64,000 bases of DNA from positions 1 through 64,000 of the forward strand of contig CAOLHI010001150.1 of NCBI GenBank assembly GCA_948474755.1, written 5' to 3'. This document shows positions 25,601-38,400 of this stretch, piece by piece; within the stretch, counting starts at the first letter, position 1, and each line of letters opens with the position of its first letter. The notes under the pieces were generated by a model, which had not been told where the DNA came from, searched no databases, and saw only the letters and a list, made by a program, of their open reading frames with translations. Position numbers and translations under genes: made by a program. Origin of the DNA: Ctenosaura bakeri. Taxonomy: Eukaryota; Chordata; Lepidosauria; Squamata; Iguanidae.

Positions 25601-28600
25601 CCCTCTTGTAGCAGCTATGCCAACATATGCTTTAGCTCCCCCTCTCCCCAGTTCTCTGACTTTCCACCTGAGCTCCATAACCATTCATCAATTTCCTCCA
25701 GTTAAGGCAATGTTTTAAATATGAGTTCATCCTAGGAAACTGTTTTCATTCAGTACCTAGTCTAAAATGCCAGAAAACTCTCTCCTGGTACCCCACAGAA
25801 GTCCATTCTATATGTACCTCTGCCCCTTTCCCCACACAACTTTCTTTTCAGCTACAAAACTTGTGATGAGAGAAAAAAAAAGAAACATCTAAAAATCAAT
25901 CCTTACCCCATGGAATCTGTAGTTTGACTGAAGTCAACCTGAGGGACACTGACAGATGAGTTCTTCCTCTGGCATGTGGGTTGCTTCATAAGAATTTTAA
26001 TTGCCCATCCTGTTCTCCCCTGGCAGCTGAATGAGGGAGAAAAGTGGAGGGCAGTAGTCGTTGACACCAGGGGCCCATGCTTCAAGCCAAGGGGGGCATT
26101 ACATCCACCATTGTGGGGTAAGGCAGCCCCCACTCTGACCATGGGCACAACTTTGAAGTAGGGAAGCAACTCCACTGACACAGGGAGAACTCATGGAAAA
26201 TTCCCATCTAAACTTCAAAGGGTGATTTTAAAAGAGTCTTTCTCTTATAGCAACTGTCCTTTTCTAGATTTGGAGAGATATTCAACTAATAAATTCACCA
26301 CAAGGATTAATCATTCTATTCCTTTTTTTTTCTCTTTGTCTCTCTCCCTGCTTCCACCTGACACATGTGTTGTTTTGGTCAAGGTTTGAAAATTATAACC
26401 TTAACATACTACAGCATTTAGATTTCATTCATGTCACACAGAACAGAATGGTGGATGAAGAAGACATTAAAAATCAAAGTAGGACAATAACTTTATATTT
26501 ACAAATTGAGTGTTTGAATTCTTTCAAACTCTTACTCAAAATTATCATTACAAAATTTGGGGTGGGAAGTAGCCACAGTAAGATCTAAAAGTTTTCCTGG
26601 CCAGATGATATAGCCATAGGACCTGAAGTTAGATTGAAATTCCATAACTGCAAGTTTGAAGAGTCAATTTAGGGTACTGGACTGGATATCAAGTTAATCT
26701 AAAAAGATACTGAATAAGTGATCTTTATTCATCTGTGCAAAGAGGTGGTAAGCATTCAGTGAACTCCTTCCTGCCTTGCCTTATAGCAGAAACCCTGGGT
26801 ACATGGTAATCTCCCAGGAAAACTGGAGACTAAATTTAGGTGGCACATGATTGAACAGAACTTGGATTCAGCTCTAATGGCCAATCCTCTATTCACCTAG
26901 ATTATACCGTCTACCTCCCTTCCTTTCTTCTGTTTCTTCTTCAAATTTACTAAATATTATGAAATTAAATACTTTTCTGTTTGAAATAGGCTTCAAGATG
27001 TTTGGGCAGCAATGATTTCTCAGGGTTAAAGCTTCCTTATTTATTATTTCAGCCAGCAGAACACAGCTGTAGAGCATTTTTGGTCACTGAATGCATCATC
27101 TCGCTTGAACGAATAGAGGGAAAACAGATGGCTCATCTCTCTGTTTTGATTTCCAGCCATTCTAAATCTTTTCATAATTAAACTGATGCCAACTACCTTT
27201 AAAACTAGCAGGAGTAAAAAATGAGCATTGACAAAGATCAGAAAATATATAAACAGCTGCAGGGAGCGAAAGAAACATGACAGAAAAGCAAAAGGGAGAA
27301 ACAAGCATTTTGAACAGTTTATGTGTTGTACATTTTCTCCCCAGTGCATTTGATTTCCTGTTCATCATCAGTAAAACAGGAGGTATGTTTTGCAGATGGT
27401 TCCACTGTGCGTACAATAGATGTGTATGGTTTCATTTTTGTCTACCAGCCAGCAGTGGCCAGATTTGTGAGAAGAAGGGTTCACTCACAGTTCACCAGCA
27501 CTAACAAGAAGTCTCTCCCCTCAGATATTCACTGTTCTTTTAGAAGCAGTGGGTGTAGTTTTCCACTTTTTAGATACAAAGCTACAAAAACTCACATTGA
27601 CAGGCTAGCCTGTTGTAATATTAATCTCAGAACACTGCTGATACTGATCTATGTATTCTTTACACGCCAGCACAAGCCAAGGCTGCCAAGCAATAGTTCA
27701 CCTCTTTGGTATCCTACAATATTCAGACACACTTTGAAATTCATAGCATTCTTTATATGGTAGGCTGGCAGCTAGATTAGTCTACAGGCTAATCCTATTC
27801 TACGTGCATAATTGGCAGGTGACCCATCCCCTTATCCAAATGTTCACAATCACTTTTCATTCACCCTTTTCCATAGATGCAGCACAAATTGTATTGACGC
27901 TGATCTTCAGGTGCAGCAGTTGGTGATATGTCATCTTCCTCTTGCCTTCTTCACTGCTTTAAAGGCCATTTCCGCCCTACACTGTCATAGTACTATTATT
28001 CCACTTTCAACATCCTATGGAACCCCGGGGTTTGAAGTTTAGGAAAGGGCATTTAGAATTCTCAGCCAGAGAGCTCTTTGGCTTCAGTAAACTACAGACC
28101 CCAGAATTCTGCAGGATGCTGAATGTGGAATAATAGCACTATAATGGTGTACTGTGGAAATGGCCTAAGGTTCACTGAGAGAAAAATGAAGCTTTCCAGA
28201 GATGCTGATGAAAACTAGTTGAGTAAAAAATTAACCTGGAAAGATGGGGTAAGGGGGTGTTTCACATGTGCAATTGGTGAGCAATCATAAAGATAAATTC
28301 CAATGCTTCCCCTCAAGCTGCTAGTCATGGGGCAATGATTCCAAAGTAAATACATACGTTGTTTTCTTGGTAAGTTTAATTAAAACTTGATGGTGGAGAA
28401 CGAGGAGAAAGTAGGCACCATTGCCAACACCACCATCTATGAGAACACCCCAAGAGGCAACCAGTGGCCTTCTTCAGGCCAGATTCTGTGTCATGGATCA
28501 CCATGGTCGTTGAAGCTGGACTGAATCTTTCACTTTAGACCATGAATTTATTTAATCATAATTTTATATAAAATAATTAGTTATGATTTGTAACTAACAA

Positions 28601-31600
28601 ACATAATAGGCTGAGCTATAATTTTCAAAGATAAGCTGGTATACTTTTACTGCACTAAGTCCTGGGACACAGAGATACAGATGTGGAACATTATGCTCTG
28701 CACGTTTTGATGAGGGTTTTTGGCGATAATTTTCTTGTATGTTCTCCCACTATGCTGCTGGATGAAAAGGACCTCCCAGAAAATGACAAAAGATTTTGGC
28801 AGACTTTAGGATGGTGGTTGGTGTGTATTTCATTGGATCTTTTTGGAGAAGGGAGCAGAATTTGTCAAGTTTAAAAAAGAATATCTTAGAAAATTCTCTT
28901 TTGCGAAATTTTGACCCAGCTAATACTAAACTGCAGTCTAATGTGATACAGATGGATGAAGGAAGCAAACGGCCTTTCAGAAAACACTGGACAGTGTAAG
29001 AGCCAAGCCTGCTAGTTCCTCTAACGATATTAAAATAGTATTAAACAATATTAATAACAATAATATTAATAACAACATTAGATTCACAATAGAATTCATC
29101 ATTGTTACTGGTGACAATTTTTTTGGTAGGGTAGAGAAAACTTTATTAAATATTTCATGAACGAAGGAGAAAAATTCTCAAACTTTTTGTGATTAGACCC
29201 CAAAAGATTTTTTTTTTAATTGTGATTATACTACCAGATGCAACAAGAATGACGATGGCTGTATAGCTTGCTCTGTGTAATCCAGAAAACAGGCTCTGTA
29301 TTTTCTTCAACAACATGGAACATTTTTTTCCTCTAGTTTATGTTAACAACCTTTGTAGAATCCCTCTGGAATTTTGGATTGCTGCTTATTTGAGTCCAAT
29401 CAGGTTTCGTCTTGCATGGAATTTGTACCAAGTATATCCATTTACTACTTTTAAAAAAGTTGTGCTGCTTCCTTCATTGAAAATAATTAATTTTTCATGT
29501 ACCATAGCATTTTTTATTTTTGTTTTTAACAATATTCCCAATAGCTCCTTTCCATCAATCTGTGTAGCTGCAGGCAGTGAGTGGCCTTTTGGTATTAATA
29601 TTCAGTCCATGGCAGGAGGCAAAAAATATGCAAGTCTCTGAAGAGTTTACTATTATCTAAGGTTCGTGTAAGATTTCAGCAATTGTCTATCGTGCCTAAT
29701 GTCAATATCAGCCGAGCATATACTACACAAAATAGCCTTGACTTTATCTTCCTTTACATCTCTTCATCATGTGGTATGCACACAGACTCAGTAGCCTAGT
29801 ATTAATTGGAACTTAATCCCATTGTGTACTCTTAAAGTAAGAAGGCATTGTGGTTGCAGCTGAGTATGGTATGACAGCACCCTTCCAGGCTTAGTTATAA
29901 TATATATGCAAATTATTTTTGAATTAATAGTTGAATGGTGAGTGACCACACATGGAAATCCAACTGATTCAAGGAAAATAAAGTTGACCCTCAACTTTCT
30001 CAATGGTTAGGGGCAGAGGATCCCCACAAAAGTGGAAAATCCATGAATAAGCCTAGGCCCCTCCAAATATGCATGCTTAGAGAGTGCTGCTGCAAAAATC
30101 TCCTTCAGTGTCATCATCTTTCTTGAGGAGAAGAAAAAGAAGGACAAGGACACAGAAGGAGATTTTTACAACAGCTACAGCACAGGGACACTCCTCTACA
30201 TCTCCTTTCCCACCAACAGTTCTGCCTGCCTGCTACTACCTTTGCTGCTGTGGGACCATGAGGTCCCTTCCTCACTCTGAGGCTACACCCTGTGTTGTTT
30301 CTGCCAGTCTGCAAGCTGTCCCCTAGCATCACTGCATTTATATCTACATTGCTAAGTAAGGAGCAGCTACAAACTAGCAAATAATCAAATTTGTGAAAGT
30401 TAAACCCATGAAAGTCGAGGGGCAACTGTACTCTAGTTGGGAGTAAGAGCAGGAATAAACCCATTATCTGTCTTCTACATGAAGCTGGACAACATAAAAA
30501 GTTGTATGGAAAAGACAACATGAATACTCTAGATTGATCAGAACATCTACTGTGGTCAATAATTGAATCCATCATACAGTTTGTAGAAGGCAGCAAACAG
30601 ATGCACTGGGAAAGCCTATAAGCAGGGCATGAGGGCTTTTACTGTTGTTTCCCCACAGCCAATATTCATAGACATGCTACCCTTGAACTTGATATAGCCT
30701 GGGATGTTACTTTTAAAATATTCATTTCCAATGCTTGTGACAGTGTTTGAAAAGTGATTCCTTGCCAATACTTGTTACAATGTTGATAAGTTACTTATTG
30801 CATTCTTTTGTGTGAGTTGCTTCATACATTTTTGTTACTTTTCCTTAGGGGAGGAAAAAAATCCCTAGAACAACATGAATGAGGCATAAATATTGAAAAA
30901 ATATTCTAAAAATATCACAAAACAGGTCGTGGGAATCATACTGCCTTCCAGATGTTGTTTGATTATACCTCCCAACAGTTCTAGGCAGGACAGGCAATGA
31001 TGAGGAATACCTAATCTGGAGGCTTGGATGGCTCCCTCTATCCTTCACAATTACTTAGTAAAGTAACTGGAAACTATTACACATTGTACCAATAAATTAA
31101 ATTAATTTCTTCTTTTTTATGTTGCTTAAAAATGTGATTTAATTATGCTTCCATTGCCAACCCATCTGTAACTATATTAGATGTAACTTATTACTTCCAA
31201 GTTCTGAACACCGAACTCCTGTTGGCAGGACTGTTCTCTAATAATAATTATAATCTTGCAGTGGAATTGTTTCGGGAGTTACCTATTTGGAACAACTTGA
31301 TGGCTGTTTGCTAGGCAACAGAAATAGCACCTCAAAATGAAACCCAGCACAGTGATAGGTGTGGGACATGTGTGTGAAAGAGAGAGAAAGAGGGAGATAA
31401 TATTCTGGGAGAACACTTTTACGACATGTGTGTGAAAGAGAGAGAAAGAGGGAGATAATATTCTGGGAGAACACTTTTATCAAACTGAGGCTGCCCCTGC
31501 CCCCCAAAAAAGATAGAAGACATTGCATCTTTACATCCCCTTCATTATGTCTCCCCCTATCCCCAGCCCAAGAAAACAGTGAAACTGAAGGGACATCCAT

Positions 31601-34600
31601 AGTTATTTATCAGGATTTGAAGCTCTCATCCCTTTGGGGTACCAGCCCCACCTGGAATAGCACTCTGAGATTTACACACTAATGATTTACAGAAAGTAGG
31701 CACTATTGATATGTTTGAGACCATCTATAATGATTGCCTCTCTTTCTTTCTTTGACATTCAAATACAAACATTTATTGTGACCTCTCTGTCTCTGTGAAT
31801 GAGAGTAAGTGTTATTCAATTGTATAAAAGTAGAGGCAGTGATGGCTTGAGCACCCTAGACATTTGAGCCTACTTCCAGCCCTTGCAGTCATCTGACAAG
31901 AAGGTTACATAAATAGTGAACTCTAGTATTCTCCTGTCCCCATTTTCTAACACTTACCATACACACATTTTTTCACTACATCTGGAACAGAAATGCAAAT
32001 GGTTGTTACCAGGTGACTCATATCACCATGGTTTTCATGTTGCAGTGATATTGCAATGTCTTGTCAGCATAAACAGAAAGGTTTCACGGAAGACCAGTAT
32101 CAGAGGCCATCACTTTAAGACAGGTGTCCAGTCTCCTAATACAGCTGTCTGCCCTTTATATAAGTAGGGTAGGGATTGGACCTCTGGGACAATTTAATCT
32201 TCTCCCTTCCTTCCATCATCTGTGCTGTGCTACTACCCATGGGAGAGGAGAGAAAATAGTTCATTCCCCTTTCCATCTTCCTTCCCATGCACTGCATGTC
32301 ATGGCTTCAGCCTTTGACAGTTTGAAAGTTGCACAACCCAAATGTTATGCAGCAGGAAAAGAAACTCAGGCCAACTGAAGCTGCAGCCACACATGGTTTA
32401 ATTGTGTAACATTGTTGAATTTATGAAACATTTTTGTTGTGTAACATTGCTGTTTTTTTACATAGAAATCAACAATGTTGCACAACAAATAGCCATGTAC
32501 ATGAGCAGGTATGTATCACGATAAACTACTTTTCAAATATTTTTTCAGTTCCTAGATATAATACATCCATTGCTGTACAGTATTTGTAGAGTGAACATCT
32601 GTGTATTCTAGGGATGGCAAATCTCAATTTCTCCAAGTCCTGGCAAGTCCCGTAATTTTTTTCTGAAAGCTACACAGCTCTTTCTGAGAACAAGCCTGAA
32701 GCCTGAAAACTGATCCAAATACTGTAAACCACAACAACACTTTTCACAGAAAATTTAGGAAGTATGGAAGTAAAATTTCCATACTTAGGCCACCTGAATT
32801 TGCCAAATACCTGTGGCAAGATGCCTGCATTGTACACAAAGTTATGTTACTATTACATCATAGTAAGTTTGTCATGATACAGTCCAGTGTAATATTAATG
32901 TTTCCTGTACAGCCAGCAATATAAAGTACTGCCATTGTTTCAGTTGAAGAAGGGTGAAACAGGCTCTGCTAGATCTGAGATGAATTGATGCTGTTTTTCA
33001 CTTGGTCAGTCAAAATGAATGTTTTGACTTCTCTTTTGTGTCAACAACCACTGCCTATCCATCCAGCTGTCTCTGGAGTATTCCTAAAGAACTATCAATT
33101 TTCAAATCTCACATGCACCATGAGAAATGGGCTTCACTTCTGTCTTCCAAATACAAAACCAAACCCAACCCTAAAGCCCTTGAAATAATAATTAGGAACA
33201 GGTTTTCCACAGAGCAGAAAATAGCACCTCAGGTGGAAACTCATCTCCTTCAGAAGAAGAGCATGAAAGGTAAGCAGACAGTTCCACCATGATGATCAGT
33301 GACAAAACTCCCTAGGCAATAAATATTTCAAATGACAAGGGGCCTGTTCAAGATAATCATAGAATCTACTATAAACAATTAACCTTTTGTCAGAATGTGC
33401 ACAAACTAGCATACTTAAGAGTAGCTGAGTATACAAATTATTGTGGATTTTTAAAAAAGCCTTTCAACTATAGGGGATCAGTTTTCTCAAGTGGACAACT
33501 CTCCCTCTGGCTATTTTATCCTTATCCTGAAAGAGTGATTTCCAACGTGTGGTATGCATACTCTCAGGATACAAACAAAGAATATTTAGAGGTAGATGAA
33601 AAAAATTGAATAATGGTGGAAAAAGTATAAAGTGTAAGCCATTCTTGGATGATGTCACAACTTAATGCAGTTCTTGATTGCCCAAAGCATTGGTGTTCCT
33701 GTCCTGAAACTTTAAGGGATGAGGGTGGGGGATCCCAGAAATGAAGAGTGACACATGAAAATGAAGAGAGGTGCACAAACTTTTCTAAAAAAAATGAGTC
33801 TATTTGAGTTGTGACAGCCATAGCCCCACCCACACTAGGTGGTTTCTCAAGGTTTGTGTGTATGCACACTTCTTTCCCTCTCTTTGTGCTCATCTCCACA
33901 ATGAGAGAGCACGCCCAATGGAAACATCCAGTTCCACACCAAATCTCACTGGGGGAGGCACAAGCAGCACCAATCACTCCCTCCAATGCTTTCAACTGGA
34001 AGCAAATTGGATCCTGAGACTGTGGAGAATGTCTAGGTGGGTAACAGGGCACGATGGGATGGAGATTCTCTGGACAGGGTGGCTGAATGACACCCTGCCT
34101 GTCCTTCTGTGGGTGTGGTGACATCTCCTCAGAGCTCACAGAAGTTTTCTGATGTGCCTATTTTTCCCTCAAAGAAAGGGCGTGGGGGTAGGGGTGGGGG
34201 TCATTTTCTGGAAATGGGCTGGCAAAGGGTACACAAGTTTAAAAAAAAACATTGTCCTAAAAGAAAGTGTTTGCATATTCAGCTACCTTGTGATAACAGC
34301 TCCCTGAGCTGATATTGTGGAATCTAGTAGACATTTACTATAAGAGATACAGCTTCTCATAAACCACAATCTCAGGTAAATGGATGAACAGAAGTACTGA
34401 TATTTATGCCACCCAGACAAACATGGGCCTTAATCCAGTTGATTAGTCCTGACTAGAACAGACCCATTGAATTAACTGCTGAATAGTGTGTCTACAGGTA
34501 GGTAGAATCCATTGATTCACCGGGGCCTGTTCTAGCCAAGGCTAACAGTAGGATTCAGATCATAGTGCCAAAACTCTCTTAGGAATCATAATTGTGATTC

Positions 34601-35400
34601 TGTTTTTGTTTTCTAAAGAAAAGTAATGTTAGCAAGATGTGTCTAGCCTAGCTGTGCTTTTCCAACCTTTTTGGCCCATTCCAAGTCATTCCTACTAGCC
34701 CAGCACTCCCTCCTTTCCACTTTTTGAAAAAACTTCTCATCTTTTTAGTACATCACATTCCTTCATTTGAGAGGGATAAAGAATGGGACTGAGAGAAAGA
34801 ATGAGGAGAGGGAGAGAGTTCCCTTTCAACCATGACTAATATGGAGCTTGTATTTCACTTACATGAAGATCTTTCAAATTCTTGAAATCTCCATCCTTTA
34901 TTTCAGTGATTTTATTGTTCTGCAGGTCCAGTAGAGTTGTGTCTGGAGGAAGATCTTTTGGAACTTGAGTCAATCCTTAACAGAAGAATGAAGGGAAAAG
35001 GTATTACATATGGAAGCATAAATATACTTAAAAGGAAGCCAAGAGTTATCTATATTTTTTCCTGAGCAGAGCATCTAATTTTTAGAGAACTACTAAAGGA
35101 GTAGCAACCAGAGTTAAAAGAGTCATAAGGCAAGTGATTCATCCATCTCAGACCTCTGTTTTAGATCACTGGCATTGCCCCTGGCCAATGTTTACTGGGG
35201 GGGGGCGGGAATCCAGGTTTTCTTAATATGAATTCTAGCCAAAACTGCTTTCTTCTAAAGCTAAAGATATGGAAATCTTAATCTTCAAAGCAGTTGACAG
35301 ACTTGGGTCCAAAATCTTAGTAAAGCTTTGCTCTGGCATCACTAGACAATGCACCCAGTTTGGTGACTCAAGGATGCTGCATATCAATTTCTTTAGCTTA

Positions 35401-35431
<31 letters not shown>

Positions 35432-38400
35432 TTTAAAATTATGGTATAGATTTCTTTGATCAGCCTTGAATTCCACCTTTGGAAGAAAGAGAAGATATAA
35501 ACTGAATGAATGAATGAATGAATACACCACTTTACTTAAGGGGGGATGTGCTCAAGCAATTTAATGTAAAACATGCACACCAAAATGCACACACTTGGGG
35601 GCAAACTGAACAGAGAAAGGAATGCATCTATTCCTGTTTAAACAAAACAAGTACAACAATGGAACTGGGCACAGCTCAAATATAACAGTATAGGGGAAGA
35701 TGCCCACAGATGCATTTTATAAATATGCACTTCCCTGCATATATGGGCAACAGTAGAATCATACCACTAAATGTAAAACTAAGATCAGCATGTATTTTGC
35801 TACCACATCTTCAAGCACTAGTAATGTTCCTGTAGCCCAGTGATTAATCTCTCTCATATTAATTCCAGAATTCAAGATCAGGGTAATAGTTTTGCTAGGT
35901 CACAGAAAATATGCAAGCTTTATTATCTCCAGATCTTTTCATCAGTGAAGAGATTATAAAAAGCAGATGGTGGGGAGAGGAGTAGAGGGAATGAGGGTGA
36001 CAGTGTTGAAGTAATGACAACTGCATAGTCAAGAGTCTTATGATGAAATGTGGGAGAATTTTGCAGATACTCAAATTGGACTCCACTATATTATTAGCTT
36101 TTCCACTACATTATTGGCTATTCAAATTGGGCTCCACTATATTATTTGATAGTAATTATTGGTAGAGATCCTGGAATGAACAAACCAACAAACAATAATC
36201 TTGTTTGTTCCATGTAGGTCCTTTCCCTTAATAACATTCCCTGTCAGTGGTTCTATAAATCATATAAGGAATTATTTCTATTGTAATTTGTCTGGCATCC
36301 ATTATTACATTATGGAAACATTAAGAAACCAACTTGATTCACATTTCCTCACCCCCCACCCCACTGATGGGATCAGTCACATCATCATCAGTTTTCCTTT
36401 CTCCATCTATTCAAATATGCAGCTCCTTTAGACAATGTCAAGGCACATTTTAAGTGCATCTACTCATAGCTGAAGTCTTCCATGTTCTAATTATGGTCAG
36501 TTAGATCCATAGCTATAATTCTGTATGACAGCCAGGGGCTCATTTGTGGAAACTTTCCAAATACCAAGTTCTGCTGACTTAAGCAAATAAGGGCACAAAG
36601 AAAGGCCATGTTTGGATTCAGTTTCGTCTCACGCATCTGAAGAGAGTAAATTGTATATAATCAATGCAGGCAGACCAAAAACATGCCTCATTTGATTTGT
36701 ATCCTTCTTCTCCTAAAGTAAATAGCTACATCATCACTGATTGTAACAACTAAAACATCAAAGTACAATTAAAGAAAATGTCTAGCATCATTTTAAATTT
36801 CAGACTTTTCTGCATACTAGTGCTCTCATATTTATACTCATCTAAAATGCTCAGAATATTGGATTTATAAAAATTGAGAACATTTCTAAATGTAATTACA
36901 TAGTCAAATTCCATCTTTACTTCTTTTTGAAAGTGAAACACTATTGAGAGTGGGGTTGCTTTGTGCTTTACTGTGCAGGCCTGAAAAGCGTAAGACAGCT
37001 TGATTAAAACTGCTTATGAATTCATTTTCACATATGTAAATTAAATTAAACAATTGAATTTACATTATTTAGTATTAAATAGCACCAGCTACCTTCACTC
37101 TTATTGGCTTCTGTTCTGTAATTCTGTACATCCAAAATGATTTGCATATCTTTACTTGGTTTCAGAATCTAGCCTATTAGCCACACTTCATATTGAAATT
37201 AATGTGGTAAATTAGTAGACATTATTCCCTCTCCTGTTAAAGTTTAATTGAAGCCACATATGAGCTTATGTAAAAATATGAATCAACGGATTCAATTGAA
37301 CTAAAGCATAATTACCTTGGTCTAGATTACCCCCTGTGGATTTTTGACCTTGAATGAGATTGATCCTGTTTCTAAGAGAGCCCAAAATTCCTCCTAGAGT
37401 TTACAACACAGTAAGAACTATTTTGTTAAAAAACAATCTGGCCTTTTGAGGATGAATCCAAAAATCAGATGTTCCCAAATACCTATACTCCTGCCCCATG
37501 TCACTATCAATTCTCAGGCCCTTTTCACAGGATGTTGTCATCCCGCACTGGGAGCAAGAGAAGATAGGAATCAAGTGACAGTTCTGCATGATGTCATTCA
37601 GGTCCCATCCTTCTCCCTTCCCTAGGCAGTATGATTGCACAGTTAAAAGTTAACTCATTGCAAAAACAGAAATTTTTCTCAAAATCAGAGCAAAACTGCA
37701 ACCTCAGGTCCCAAGGTCCTACAACTGATTCATTCTACTGATGAAACTCATAGAAGGTTAAACTACATAAGAAAGTGAAGAATAAAAAGAAGGGAACTCT
37801 TGTTTGGAGGTGCATCTGCTTTTTTGATCCTTGGACGCGCAGAAATGTTCTTTTTTCTCATTTGTCTCTTTTCCTTTGTAACTGAAATTCAATTCTGTAT
37901 TGGTAACTGACATGTCAGGAGAAAACACATATTACACTATTGCTCAGAGACATTGTTCTCTCATAGGTGCAAATAATGTGATCCTTAGGTCTTATCATGC
38001 ACACTCTGGCCATAAAACCATTAAAAAATAGTGAAGGTTTCCAGTCAGGTAGCTTTTCTACACTGTTCTATCAATCGGAGGTGGAAAGACTATTCAAAAT
38101 AATTCAAAAATGGTCAAAAATGTTTCTCAAGTGTTTTGAAAACCTGACAAGAAGAAACCCATATTGATAAGAATATTAATAGTTTGGGACTTTGTGCAAA
38201 ATCTACAGATTTTTTCTCTCTCTCTCTTTTTTGGTATGTGTGCAGAAAACACAATTTTCTGTGCAAAAAGGTAAAAATTTACGAATAATAAGTCCACAAA
38301 CTGCTCATTTTTCTACAAAGGATATTAATGGGAAATAGAAAATAATATTTCTGCATGGGCCTATTATTTTCTATGCAGAAATGCTGTTTTCTGCACAAGG

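Larger units (their letters stand above)
24504..34862 (-). other. DCN intron 3 (about 10.4 kb)
   Basis: Contains a 253-bp hAT-like MITE, a Harbinger-like MITE, a Tigger-like element, a 58-bp tandem duplication and a repeat fragment near 34.4 kb. No coding exon is visible. Open frames near 33.6-34.1 kb and 27.3-27.8 kb do not resemble any protein I know. Confidence 0.75.

Noticed and set aside
27323..27763. 146-codon plus-strand open frame
   Set aside because: No homology recognised, sits in intron 3 antisense to DCN, no supporting splice sites or start context.
30114..30596. 160-codon minus-strand open frame
   Set aside because: Mostly inside the Tigger-like element; Ser/Cys-rich translation with no transposase motif.
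33564..34139. 191-codon minus-strand open frame in intron 3
   Set aside because: No recognisable domain, overlapping plus-strand frames of similar length, and no splice or promoter context. Slightly higher G+C explains the lack of stops.
35235..35432. Frame with a repeated SVCL start
   Set aside because: Produced by the (ACAG)n microsatellite.
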